Below, one piece after another: positions 24,192-30,757 of a stretch of 39,931 nt of DNA. The stretch's first letter is position 1. Each line of letters starts with the position of its first letter. Made by a program: the position numbers and the translations under genes. The notes under the pieces were generated by a model. That model was not told where the DNA came from. It was given only the letters and a program-made list of their open reading frames with translations, and ran no database searches. Source of the stretch: a virus; the IMG/VR virus record IMGVR_UViG_3300050821_007019, positions 1 to 39,931 of that record; one strand, written 5' to 3'.

Positions 24192-25375
24192 GTGGTCTCC
24201 TTGTCGAACGCTTCGCTGCCGTCTTCGCCGGCGGCGCCTTGGGGGACGAGCCGCCACGGCGCCTCGCTCTGCGTGACGAGATTCGCCAGCGGCTCGTACC
24301 CCTTCTTCAGCAAGCGCTCGGCCTGGGTCGGTGAGATTGGCACGCGAGGCTCGAACGCCTTCTCTGCCAAGGCCAGCTCTAAGACGCTGGCGGCGTGTGC
24401 CGGGTCAACCCACTTGCGCTTGCCCTTGTTCCCCTTGACCAACTTCCACCCCTCGATCTGTGTGCCGCGGGTCGCGCGCGCCAGCGCCTCCGCCTCGTAG
24501 TCCGCGAGCGCGCCCTTGATCGTGCGCCCGTTGGTTAGGAGCTGCCCCAGCACCGCGTCCGTGACGCTGTGCGCTTGGATGACGGGCTGGAAGAGCGACC
24601 CGATGTAGCGGGCGCGCTCGACGCACTTGCCGCGCACCGGGCAGAACGTGCACTGCTCAGGGCCCGCGCGCAGGTGCTGCGTGTCATCGAACGCCACCGT
24701 GCCGTGGTACAGGTCGTACGCTAGCTTCGCGGTCGGGCGGATCAGGTCCATGAAGTAGATCAGCTCATCGCGCGTGTAGGTCCACTCGTCGTAGTGGTGC
24801 ATCTTCGGTTGGTGGATGCAGAACCGGAACGCCTGGAACTCGTCCACCAGCGAGTAGAGCATCATCGCGGCGCACAGGTAGATCAGGCCCTGCGTGTTGT
24901 CCTTGGCGTTGACGACGATGTAGCCGTCCTTGAAGTCGTGCACGGTCACGACGCCCTTGAGCAGCGTCCCGTCCTTGACTACCCCGCCCTCCGGGTAGAG
25001 CACGACCGTGTCGGCGTGCCCTTCCTGGTCAGGAAGGCCCATGACCGGCGTCGTGTCCAGGCGCGCCTCGTACAGGTGCGTCCCCGGCTCGCGCTTGATC
25101 GCGGTCACGTACTGGCGCACGCGGTTCAGGCGCTCCTCGTCCACGGTGAACTTGAAGGGTGGGTTATCGCCGAACGTCATCTCCTTGCCGAGCCACGCGT
25201 CGAGGTCGAGGTCGGGATGCGAGAGCGCCCACTCGCCGAGCCAGTGCGAGCACGTGCCGGAGGCGTTGTACTCCGCGTCGAGCGTCGGCACGCCCTTCGA
25301 CATGTAGAGCGCACCCGCGCACCGCAGCCAGCGCGCGGAGTCGCTCGGGGCCAAGATGGAATGGCTACCGGCCAC
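24188..25375 (-). CDS. DUF2800 Cas4/RecB-like PD-(D/E)XK nuclease
   Basis: 395 residues. Opens with HSILAPSDSARWLRCAGA, typical of the family. Active-site region: EGHADTVVLY, VTVHDFKDGYIVVNAKDNTQGLIYLCAAM. A C-terminal CTFCPVRGKC cluster with an upstream Cys could ligate Fe-S as in Cas4/AddB relatives. Role: end resection or recombination during replication, together with DUF2815 and PolA. Motif II reads DFKDG where many relatives have DYKYG. Confidence 0.85.
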   Translation of the reverse strand: MAGSHSILAPSDSARWLRCAGALYMSKGVPTLDAEYNASGTCSHWLGEWALSHPDLDLDAWLGKEMTFGDNPPFKFTVDEERLNRVRQYVTAIKREPGTHLYEARLDTTPVMGLPDQEGHADTVVLYPEGGVVKDGTLLKGVVTVHDFKDGYIVVNAKDNTQGLIYLCAAMMLYSLVDEFQAFRFCIHQPKMHHYDEWTYTRDELIYFMDLIRPTAKLAYDLYHGTVAFDDTQHLRAGPEQCTFCPVRGKCVERARYIGSLFQPVIQAHSVTDAVLGQLLTNGRTIKGALADYEAEALARATRGTQIEGWKLVKGNKGKRKWVDPAHAASVLELALAEKAFEPRVPISPTQAERLLKKGYEPLANLVTQSEAPWRLVPQGAAGEDGSEAFDKETT

Positions 25376-25559
25376 CGTCTACCTTCGGTAGCTGACACTT
25401 CGCGACGAGCGCGCGCTTCACGGACTCAAGGTCCGGGTGATCGATCCAGGTTCCTTCAGGCGTAGCCGGCGAGGGCGGCGCCTTCAGCTGCGAGCCGGTG
25501 AACTGCGTCGCGCGAACGATGCGCGGGCCGCGCTTGTTCCAGAATCCGCGGAGACTCAT
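25365..25559 (-). CDS. small hypothetical protein
   Basis: 64 residues from the ATG at 25559 (ATGA overlap with the HNH stop), preferred over the in-frame start at 25571. Sequence GFWNKRGPRIVRATQFTGSQLKAPPSPATPEG.. is compact and basic. Overlaps the DUF2800 gene by 11 nt. Unknown function. Confidence 0.65.
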   Translation of the reverse strand: MSLRGFWNKRGPRIVRATQFTGSQLKAPPSPATPEGTWIDHPDLESVKRALVAKCQLPKVDGGR

Positions 25560-25984
25560 GCGGCTCTCCATTGACGTAACAGCTTCGAGCGCCTTCTAGC
25601 GTCGGCGATGACGTGGTTGTCCGTCCTAGTCTTCTCAACGTGTTCAAGCTCGGTCAGCGGCTGCAGATTTTTTACGCAGTGGCGGCCGCCAAGCCTCAAC
25701 GGGATCTTGTGATCGACATCGTGACCGCAGAGCACAGCGCTGTTGAAGATGGCTTGGAATTGTTCATTGGTACAACAACCGCATCGCTGTTGAAGTTTCA
25801 TGGCGCGACGCTTAGCTTCGTTTGCTCTTCCCTTCTCCGGGTGCGCCTTGGCCCAAGCCAAGTACCGCGCCAGCGCTCTCTCCGGGTGCGCCTTATCCCA
25901 AGCGGCGGCGCGTCGTCGCACTATCTCTCGGTGCGCTGCGGCCCAAGCCCGATGACTTTTGCGCCGTTTCTCCGGGTCTCTCAT
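25556..25984 (-). CDS. HNH endonuclease (classic HNH type)
   Basis: 142 residues. The N-terminal half is repetitive and basic, with copies of W-x-K-A-H-P-E (AWDKAHPERALARYLAWAKAHPEKGRANE). The HNH core reads CGCC, VDHKIPLRLGGRHCVKNLQPLTELEHVEKTRTD. It differs from the endonuclease VII-type genes in this window. Likely a mobile free-standing endonuclease inserted between the metallopeptidase-like gene and its neighbour, with ATGA overlaps on both sides. Confidence 0.85.
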   Translation of the reverse strand: MRDPEKRRKSHRAWAAAHREIVRRRAAAWDKAHPERALARYLAWAKAHPEKGRANEAKRRAMKLQQRCGCCTNEQFQAIFNSAVLCGHDVDHKIPLRLGGRHCVKNLQPLTELEHVEKTRTDNHVIADARRRSKLLRQWRAA

Positions 25985-26427
25985 CGTCTGATCTCTTCTT
26001 GCAGGTCGGATATGGCCTGTTTGATTGAACGCGGAGGATCATACGCATACAGTGGCGCGACGAGCCGCGCGGCGGTGGACACCAGCAGCTTGGCGCGGTA
26101 GTTGCGGTCGATCCGCGGGCCCAGCTGGGCCTTGTACTCGGCGACGTGCGCCTTCAGCTCCTCGGTGTAGCGGAACTCGGGGTCGCTGAGGTAGAACTTC
26201 CACCACAGGTTGGTCAGCATCTCGGGCGAGCCGAGCGCGCGCGAGCCCTCGCCAGTGATCTGTCGGCGCTGGTGCACGGCCTCGTGCGCCAGCAGCGCCG
26301 GCGGGATCGGGTTGCCGGTGGGGTTGTAGATGTGCTCGCCGTACGCGAAGATCACGCCGGGCTTGCCCGCGTCAGGGAACGCAGCCAGGATCTGGTCGAA
26401 GTTGGGCGGTCGCTCGACGATGATCAC
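25981..26427 (-). CDS. putative zinc metallopeptidase-like protein (HEXXH)
   Basis: 148 residues; GTG start with GGAG upstream. FAYGEHIYNPTGNPIPPALLAHEAVHQ contains His48-Glu49-Ala-Val-His52, the HEXXH zinc-binding motif. A later acidic helix (RYTEELKAHVAEY) could supply the third ligand. Phages encode small zincin-like proteins of this design, but targets are unknown. First gene after a structured spacer. Confidence 0.7.
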   Translation of the reverse strand: MIIVERPPNFDQILAAFPDAGKPGVIFAYGEHIYNPTGNPIPPALLAHEAVHQRRQITGEGSRALGSPEMLTNLWWKFYLSDPEFRYTEELKAHVAEYKAQLGPRIDRNYRAKLLVSTAARLVAPLYAYDPPRSIKQAISDLQEEIRR

Positions 26428-26465
26428 ATAGGCTCCAGGTTACAGCATAAAGAAACGGTCGGCCT

Positions 26466-26518
26466 CGGGGTCTTCGTTGGGGACTCGAACCCTAACCCGC
26501 ACCAGCGGTAAGACCCCG
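26466..26518 (-). ncRNA. three-way-junction RNA structure candidate with T-arm-like hairpin
   Basis: Outer 9-bp stem CGGGGTCTT (26510-26518, minus) with AAGACCCCG (26466-26474). Inside are two hairpins: CCGC-TGGT-GCGG and GGG-TTCGAGT-CCC, the latter identical to a tRNA TpsiC loop. No D arm, anticodon arm or CCA is present, so it is not a full tRNA. It lies in the 104-nt spacer between 26427 and 26532. It might be a leader or processing element, or a tRNA remnant. Confidence 0.4.
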
Positions 26519-26531
26519 GAGCCAGACTCGG

Positions 26532-26954
26532 TTAGACCAGGGACGCCTGCGCGGCCGCGGCGTCGATGGCGGCCTTCTTCTCTTCCAAGGCGTCGATGGC
26601 CGCCTGGAACTGCTCCGGCTTCAGCTCGGAGGCGTTCGCGACCTTGAACGTGCCGAGGATGTCCACGGCCGCCTGCCGGTTGATGCCGGCGAGGGCGAGC
26701 ACGGCCTTCTTCAGGGTCTCGAAGGCGGGGTAGGTCGGCGGCGCCGGCGGCGCGGCAGCGGGAGCAGCGGCGGGAGCCGTCGCAGCGGCAGCGGCTGGTG
26801 TTGCGGCCGGCGCGGCCGATTCGGTGGCCGCCACGACCTTCTTCACGGTCGCCTTGGCGGCAGATTTGACGGCGGCGAGGTCGGCCTTGAGGTCGGCGAC
26901 GACGGCCGCAACTTCCTCGCGAATGATCGCGCGGAGGTGTGCTTCGAAACTCAT
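26532..26954 (-). CDS. Ala/Pro-linker protein with C-terminal helical domain
   Basis: 140 residues. N-terminal basic/acidic helix (LRAIIREEVAAVVADLKADLAAVK), an Ala/Pro-rich linker (about residues 47-75), and a C-terminal domain (LAGINRQAAVDILGTFKVANASELKPEQFQAAIDAL). The C-terminal pattern recurs in small phage proteins without a known role. It follows a 72-nt spacer with a perfect TTGACA but no matching -10 box. Confidence 0.7.
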   Translation of the reverse strand: MSFEAHLRAIIREEVAAVVADLKADLAAVKSAAKATVKKVVAATESAAPAATPAAAAATAPAAAPAAAPPAPPTYPAFETLKKAVLALAGINRQAAVDILGTFKVANASELKPEQFQAAIDALEEKKAAIDAAAAQASLV

Positions 26955-27026
26955 TGGTTACGGTCTCCTGGGAGCGACATGCCCCTCATGGTTAGGGTGG
27001 TCACAAAGGGCAGCCGGTGTCAAGCG

Positions 27027-27212
27027 CTACTCGACGGGCGTGTCGGCATAGCCCCGCATCGACTCCTCGAACGCCTGCTCCAGGGGGTCCCCGGCGCCCC
27101 CGGCCTCGTTGTGCTCGATGCGCCGGTCCCGAAGGTAGCGTTGCTCGGCGGCCAGGATGGCGCGCTTCTCGGCCAGGGGTAGGGCGTCAAGGTGCTGTCG
27201 GAAGGTCGTCAT
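27027..27212 (-). CDS. small helical protein
   Basis: 61 residues, ATG at 27212. Helical and charged (LPLAEKRAILAAEQRYLRDRRIEHNE). Overlaps the previous gene by 26 nt. No family recognised. Confidence 0.65.
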   Translation of the reverse strand: MTTFRQHLDALPLAEKRAILAAEQRYLRDRRIEHNEAGGAGDPLEQAFEESMRGYADTPVE

Positions 27213-27366
27213 TTATTCGTTCCTGTTGGATGATGAGGTAGCTGGGGTTGAGCATCGCGCGCCCGCGCACCGCGGACATGTAGCTCGGGTAGGCGTAGGG
27301 CTGCCCGTTGGGCTGCAGGACGACATCGCCCCCGCGCGTGCGTAGGATGTACCGGTACTCTTTCAT
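27187..27366 (-). CDS. small hypothetical protein
   Basis: 59 residues from the ATG at 27366 (ATGA overlap). MKEYRYILRTRGGDVVLQPNG looks like a small beta domain, then PSYMSAVRGRAMLNPSYLIIQQ. The frame opens upstream but only this start is coupled. Function unknown. Confidence 0.65.
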   Translation of the reverse strand: MKEYRYILRTRGGDVVLQPNGQPYAYPSYMSAVRGRAMLNPSYLIIQQERINDDLPTAP

Positions 27367-27551
27367 GGGCGCCAAAACTTGCCGGTCTCGTTCAGACTCT
27401 CCAGCCGCAGGCGCTGCGCCTCCGTGAGGGGCGTGGGCGTCTCTAAGGTGACGTGCTCGTGTACGCCGTCCTTGGCGGCAGGGTCCGGCTCGTAGGTGGT
27501 CGTGACGATCTGCACGGCGCGTCCGTGCGCGACGATGACGCGCGCGGTCAT
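27363..27551 (-). CDS. small hypothetical protein
   Basis: 62 residues from the ATG at 27551 (ATGA overlap). Beta-rich N-terminus (MTARVIVAHGRAVQIVTTTYEPD), then a short helix (LTEAQRLRLESLNE). Unknown function. Confidence 0.65.
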   Translation of the reverse strand: MTARVIVAHGRAVQIVTTTYEPDPAAKDGVHEHVTLETPTPLTEAQRLRLESLNETGKFWRP

Positions 27552-27733
27552 GCACCCCTCCACGCCATCCGGCCGCAGAAGCGCGCGGCGCGGGCGAGCA
27601 CGTAGCGCTCGCTTTGGCGCTCGTAGGACTGGCCGCGCACTTTGCGGGCGAGGGTGATGTACTGCCCGGCCTTCTTGCGCCACGTGCGGCAGTTCTGCTT
27701 GGCGGGCGTAGAGTTGGCGTCGGTGTAGGTCAT
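27548..27733 (-). CDS. small basic protein
   Basis: 61 residues from the ATG at 27733 (ATGA overlap). Very basic (KKAGQYITLARKVRGQSYERQSERYVLARAARF), possibly nucleic-acid binding. No family recognised. Confidence 0.6.
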   Translation of the reverse strand: MTYTDANSTPAKQNCRTWRKKAGQYITLARKVRGQSYERQSERYVLARAARFCGRMAWRGA

Positions 27734-27945
27734 GGGCGCACCTTGCAAGGAACGTCGGCCATCGCGGCGATGCCGCAAATACACTGTTTAAACAGATGGT
27801 CGCAACAGCCAACCGGGCACCAGTCGTTACCGCGTAAACACGGCTGCACTCGGCGGGTTTCCCGTTCGCGCTTCAGGCGCATGGCTCCCTCGTGAGCGCA
27901 GAACTGACAGACGTCGGCGTAGGCGTCGTGCGGACAGAGGCTCAT
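27730..27945 (-). CDS. Cys-rich small protein
   Basis: 71 residues with many potential metal ligands: Cys4, Cys13, Cys16, His18, Cys36, Cys43, Cys47, Cys48, His50, Cys55, Cys57 and Cys67. These could form two zinc sites. ATGA overlaps on both sides. Function unknown. Confidence 0.65.
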   Translation of the reverse strand: MSLCPHDAYADVCQFCAHEGAMRLKRERETRRVQPCLRGNDWCPVGCCDHLFKQCICGIAAMADVPCKVRP

Positions 27946-28238
27946 GGCTTGCCTCCTCGGATCAGGGTGAACGCCGCGCGCCGCTCCTGGGGGCCGGCGA
28001 TGCGCGGGGCCTGGGCGAACTTCAGGTCGTAGCCTTTGAACTTGGGTGCGGCCACGAAGCCGCTGACCGGGTCCACGCGGTGGTAGTCGCCGAAGCTCTC
28101 GAGCTGCGCGGCGGTGCGGGTGGCGGCGAAGCGCGCCTCCGCGACCTCGGCCATCCGGGCGGCAGCTTGGGGCCGCGCCTCGAAGGACACAGAGAACGGG
28201 ACGCCGTCCTTGCTGGTAACGATGATGGTAGTAATCAT
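27942..28238 (-). CDS. hypothetical protein
   Basis: 98 residues. N-terminal beta hairpin (MITTIIVTSKDGVPFSVSFEA), a helix (RMAEVAEARFAATRTAAQLES), and a C-terminal basic part. It directly follows the Mom-like gene. No family recognised. Confidence 0.65.
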   Translation of the reverse strand: MITTIIVTSKDGVPFSVSFEARPQAAARMAEVAEARFAATRTAAQLESFGDYHRVDPVSGFVAAPKFKGYDLKFAQAPRIAGPQERRAAFTLIRGGKP

Positions 28239-28240
28239 TC

Positions 28241-28939
28241 TCAGGCTCCTATCAGATCAAGGTTCCGGTTCAAGTGAACCGGGGTCGCTTTCGGGTACTG
28301 CCTCGAAAGTGACCACAGTATATCAGACGGCTCGACGCCGTTCAAGTACACGTACCGGTACTTCGGCTCGATGGGCACGAACTGCACCCCGTTCTCGCGG
28401 GCCCACTGCCGCGGGCTCGTGATGCCGCGGGCGGCGAGCGTGCGCGGATGCACGCGCTTGCCATCGATCAGGTACTCGGAGTCGTGGGGCCGGCTCTCGC
28501 CGGCGAACCAAAAGTTCGTGGCCTGGTACACGAAGCCGACGTGCGCCTGACCGCGGTCAGCGAACGAGACGCAGATGAACGGGCGCGGCAGCAGGCGTAG
28601 CGCGCGGCCGATCAGTCGGCTCGCGGCGTTCTTCTCGTGCGTCGTGATCGCGAGCCGGTTCAGCTCCCACACGATGTCCCTATTATTGGGCGCCACGCTG
28701 CGCGCTACCTGCGGCGACGACGGGCGCCCGAACGTAACTACACCCACCAACTTATCGGCAGCGAAGAGACCGAACGCGAAGCTCGCGTTGGCCGCCCGCC
28801 CGGAGTAGTGGTGAGCGATGATAAACGGCGCGCTCTCCCGCGCCGTTATCGGTTGGACGTGGAGCGGAGGGGTCGGAATTGAACCGCCACCCGCGGTTGG
28901 TACCGCGTGTTCTTGCCGTTGAACTACCTCCGCGTTCAT
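28241..28939 (-). CDS. Mom-like DNA adenine modification protein (GNAT fold)
   Basis: 232 residues. Family signatures of Mu Mom relatives: FIIAHHYSGRAA, FAADKLVGVVTFGRP, WELNRLAI, CVSFADRGQAHVGFVYQATNFWFAGE and the C-terminal KYRYVYL. Mu Mom adds a carbamoylmethyl group to adenine N6 and makes DNA resistant to restriction. The start is forced: the only ATG/GTG/TTG before the HHY motif is ATG 28939, in a TGATG overlap with the upstream stop. The first about 27 codons therefore run through a tRNA-Gly-like sequence (28860-28933). If translated as read, residues 3-27 are encoded by that element. Confidence 0.8.
   Translation of the reverse strand: MNAEVVQRQEHAVPTAGGGSIPTPPLHVQPITARESAPFIIAHHYSGRAANASFAFGLFAADKLVGVVTFGRPSSPQVARSVAPNNRDIVWELNRLAITTHEKNAASRLIGRALRLLPRPFICVSFADRGQAHVGFVYQATNFWFAGESRPHDSEYLIDGKRVHPRTLAARGITSPRQWARENGVQFVPIEPKYRYVYLNGVEPSDILWSLSRQYPKATPVHLNRNLDLIGA
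28860..28933 (-). tRNA. tRNA-Gly-like gene (anticodon region ACC), atypical
   Basis: 74 nt including encoded CCA. Acceptor GCGGAGG/CCTCCGC with T discriminator and CCA, as in tRNA-Gly; D arm GTTC-AACGGCAA-GAAC; anticodon stem CGCGG/CCGCG with a six-base loop TACCAA (one short of seven); T loop TTCAATT on GGCGG/CCG(A)CC with a bulged A. Discriminator and anticodon ACC fit glycine. The loop deletion and bulge suggest a degenerate or specialised tRNA. It lies inside the 5' coding region of the Mom-like gene, 6 nt after its ATG. Confidence 0.65.
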
Positions 28940-29100
28940 CAGACCTTTTCCCGTAGCGCCGCGATCTTATCGGCGGCCTGCTTGATGATGCGGTACGCTT
29001 CGGCCGCGTTCTCGCCGCCTTGGTTGTACGCCGGGACGTACTCAAGAACGTCCGTCAGGCGGTTCCACAGTTCATCGAAGCTCGCGTAATCCATTTCCAT
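28939..29100 (-). CDS. small helical protein upstream of Mom-like gene
   Basis: 53 residues from the ATG at 29100 (GGGAG upstream), preferred over GTG 29127 because the latter lies in an inverted repeat. Sequence FDELWNRLTDVLEYVPAYNQGGENAAEAYRIIKQAADKIAALREKV is helical. TGATG overlap couples it to the Mom-like gene. A role in controlling Mom (as Com does in Mu) is possible but unsupported: it has no zinc cluster. Confidence 0.6.
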   Translation of the reverse strand: MEMDYASFDELWNRLTDVLEYVPAYNQGGENAAEAYRIIKQAADKIAALREKV

Positions 29101-29112
29101 CCTCGGTCTCCC

Positions 29113-29129
29113 AGGTGGACCATCCACCT
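29113..29129. promoter_or_regulatory. perfect 17-bp inverted repeat (operator-like)
   Basis: AGGTGGA-CCA-TCCACCT lies just upstream of the small gene that leads the tRNA/Mom block. No T-run follows, so an operator or translational hairpin is more likely than a terminator. Reading leftward, TACACT about 15 nt before it could be a -10 box, but no clear -35 is seen. Confidence 0.4.
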
Positions 29130-29171
29130 ACTGAAGAGAGTGTACCATAGCCGAAAACCGAAAACCATGAC

Positions 29172-29186
29172 CTACGTCACACTTTG
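29172..29186. repeat. 15-bp direct repeat, copy 1 (recombinase 3' end)
   Basis: CTACGTCACACTTTG, identical at 32724-32738. Here it holds the last recombinase codons and stop. A 15-mer match in 40 kb could be chance; both copies at ends of mobile-type genes with untranslated spacers beyond make it worth noting. Confidence 0.5.
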
Positions 29187-29963
29187 AGCGGATTTCCATA
29201 GGGTCGGGTCTACCAAGGGCTCGATTTGACGTAATACCAAGGGCCCGCCCGGCCGCGCCAGGGGCCGCAGGCGCCGCCCGTCCTGGGCCCCCGTCCGGGT
29301 GAGGGTGGCGCCCCAGGCGAGCCGGCCTGCGTAGCGAGGGTTCGCCAGGATCCTCTTTACAGCATTGTGGTGCCAGCGGGGCCCTCGGGGGCCGGGTATC
29401 CCCTCCCGGTTCAGGGTCCGTGCGATCTCGGCAGGCCGCGCGCCTCCGGCAGCCGTGGCGTAGATCCGGCGGACCACGCCCGCCTCGCCCGGCCCGTAGC
29501 CGTAGCACTTGCCGCCCGTAGGTTTGCCGGCGAGCGCCCGCCCCTCCATGCCGCGGCGGGTGCGGTAACTGATCTGCTTGCGGTACGCGGCCGCCATAGA
29601 CCCCATCACGGCCCCTAAGATCTCCGCGGAGTCTTGGCGGGTGTCCAGGTCGCGCGTCACGACGTGCACGCCGATGTCGGACAATTCCGCGAGCCGCGGA
29701 GACTGCTCGGCCATGTTACGCCAGAGCCGCGACGTGTCTTCAGCCAGAATCACCTCGAAGGCGCCGGCTCGCGCGGCCGCAAGGCACGCCTGATACCCAG
29801 GGCGGGCAGTCTTGCCTCCAGAGATAGCTCGGTCCTCGAACCGTGCTACTACCTCGAACTCGCGAGCGAGCTGCTGGCAAACACGAAACTGATCCTCGAT
29901 AGAGGATTCGCTCTGCCGGTCCATCGAGTAGCGCGCGTAAATCGCGGCCTTCATATTGGTCAT
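29172..29963 (-). CDS. serine recombinase (resolvase N-terminus plus recombinase domain), short form
   Basis: 263 residues from the ATG at 29963 (GAGGAG upstream); a GTG at 29978 is alternative. Catalytic domain: AAIYARYSMDRQSESSIEDQ with nucleophile Ser13, FEDRAISGGKTARPGYQACL, VILAEDTSRLWRN. Recombinase domain: GGKCYGYGPGEAG, REGIPGPRGPRWHHNAVKRILANPRYAG. It stops right after this domain (LVDPTLWKSAQSVT), lacking the zinc-ribbon and coiled coil of large serine integrases, so it is about half the usual length. Role could be genome integration, inversion or mobile-element movement. Confidence 0.85.
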   Translation of the reverse strand: MTNMKAAIYARYSMDRQSESSIEDQFRVCQQLAREFEVVARFEDRAISGGKTARPGYQACLAAARAGAFEVILAEDTSRLWRNMAEQSPRLAELSDIGVHVVTRDLDTRQDSAEILGAVMGSMAAAYRKQISYRTRRGMEGRALAGKPTGGKCYGYGPGEAGVVRRIYATAAGGARPAEIARTLNREGIPGPRGPRWHHNAVKRILANPRYAGRLAWGATLTRTGAQDGRRLRPLARPGGPLVLRQIEPLVDPTLWKSAQSVT

Positions 29964-30057
29964 CGATGCTCTCCTCACGTTGTTTGTCGGTGCTGAACCT
30001 GGCGTAGATGGCGGCCCGTGTGCGCGGCGGCTCTACTTGCAAAGAGTTTGATCGCAT
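29950..30057 (-). pseudogene. recombinase N-terminal fragment preceding the intact recombinase
   Basis: ATG at 30057 with a strong GGAGG Shine-Dalgarno 8 nt upstream opens MRSNSLQVEPPRTRAAIYARFSTDKQREESIDDQYE, a second recombinase N-terminus including the catalytic Ser22. The frame then leaves recombinase sequence and runs as a shadow to 29740. The intact recombinase starts at 29963 in another frame, inside the codons for ESIDDQYE, and repeats the same motif (AAIYARYSMDRQ). This looks like the joint of a recombination between two recombinase genes. Confidence 0.7.
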
Positions 30058-30566
30058 CGAAGGTACCTCCGTATGTCCACCCAGCCGACGATGTGCCCTA
30101 TGGTCAGGAACAGTTTCCGGCCGCTCTCGAAGTCTATCTCCTCATCGTCGCGGTCGTCAACTCCCGGCGCGTATCGGTGGATGTTGCCGTTGCACATCTC
30201 CAGCATGTAGCCGATGGTGTGGAAACCGTCGTTGGTCTGCACGTCCCCGAACGAGAAGAACGGCGCGAGGCCGCTGTTGTGCTTGTTGCAGATGTGGACG
30301 TGGTAGTCCGCGACCCGCGTCAGCCCCTCCGGGGCCGGGTCCGCCAGCTCCGGTATGTCGAGGCTGAACGGGCGGTCGCTCGTGTACGGGCCGGAGTAGA
30401 GGTAGATCTCGCGGCCGTCCACCTTGTAGATCGCGCCGCCGCACTCGCGGGTGTTGCGGCTGCAGTCGGCTGCGTCGATGAGCCCGTTCTTCGCGGCCTC
30501 ATCGATGGACGCGTACGGCCAGCCGTGGATGACGACCGTGGCGACAGCTGCTACGAGCGCGTTCAT
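30033..30566 (-). CDS. DUF4329-like protein with possible signal sequence
   Basis: 177 residues from the ATG at 30566 (ATGA overlap). N-terminus MNALVAAVATVVIHGWPYA is signal-like but lacks basic residues. The core ECGGAIYKVDGREIYLYSGPYTSDRP, ADYHVHICNKHN, FSFGDVQTNDGFHTIGYMLEMCNGNIHRYAP resembles the DUF4329 (JAB/deaminase-like) pattern with a possible H-x-H metal site. Its 3' end overlaps the recombinase fragment. Substrate unknown. Confidence 0.6.
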   Translation of the reverse strand: MNALVAAVATVVIHGWPYASIDEAAKNGLIDAADCSRNTRECGGAIYKVDGREIYLYSGPYTSDRPFSLDIPELADPAPEGLTRVADYHVHICNKHNSGLAPFFSFGDVQTNDGFHTIGYMLEMCNGNIHRYAPGVDDRDDEEIDFESGRKLFLTIGHIVGWVDIRRYLRCDQTLCK

Positions 30567-30754
30567 TTCCGCTCCGACAAACACTCGCCCGCCGTCCCAA
30601 TAGCCCACAAAAGGGCTAGAATCACCGCGCCGCCCATGGTAGCCGCTCCAAACGCCGTAGCGAGGTGCGGGACGGTAAAGAGAAGATAGATGATCCCACC
30701 GAGCGCCGGCAGCCCGATGAGCGCGAGAATCGAAAAAGCGATGAAGCATTTCAT
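30563..30754 (-). CDS. small two-TM membrane protein
   Basis: 63 residues with two hydrophobic helices (FIAFSILALIGLPALGGIIYLLF and AATMGGAVILALLWAIGTAG). GGAGG precedes the ATG. Function unknown. Confidence 0.75.
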   Translation of the reverse strand: MKCFIAFSILALIGLPALGGIIYLLFTVPHLATAFGAATMGGAVILALLWAIGTAGECLSERK

Positions 30755-30757
30755 GTC

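Noticed and set aside
26955-27026. Sigma70 promoter at a perfect TTGACA
   Set aside because: No acceptable -10 box at 16-18 nt spacing; a match to the hexamer alone is weak.
29128-29978. Prophage integration locus with attP next to the recombinase
   Set aside because: No repressor, excisionase or att-like core could be identified; the tRNA nearby lies within a coding gene and is not flanked by a matching repeat I can see.
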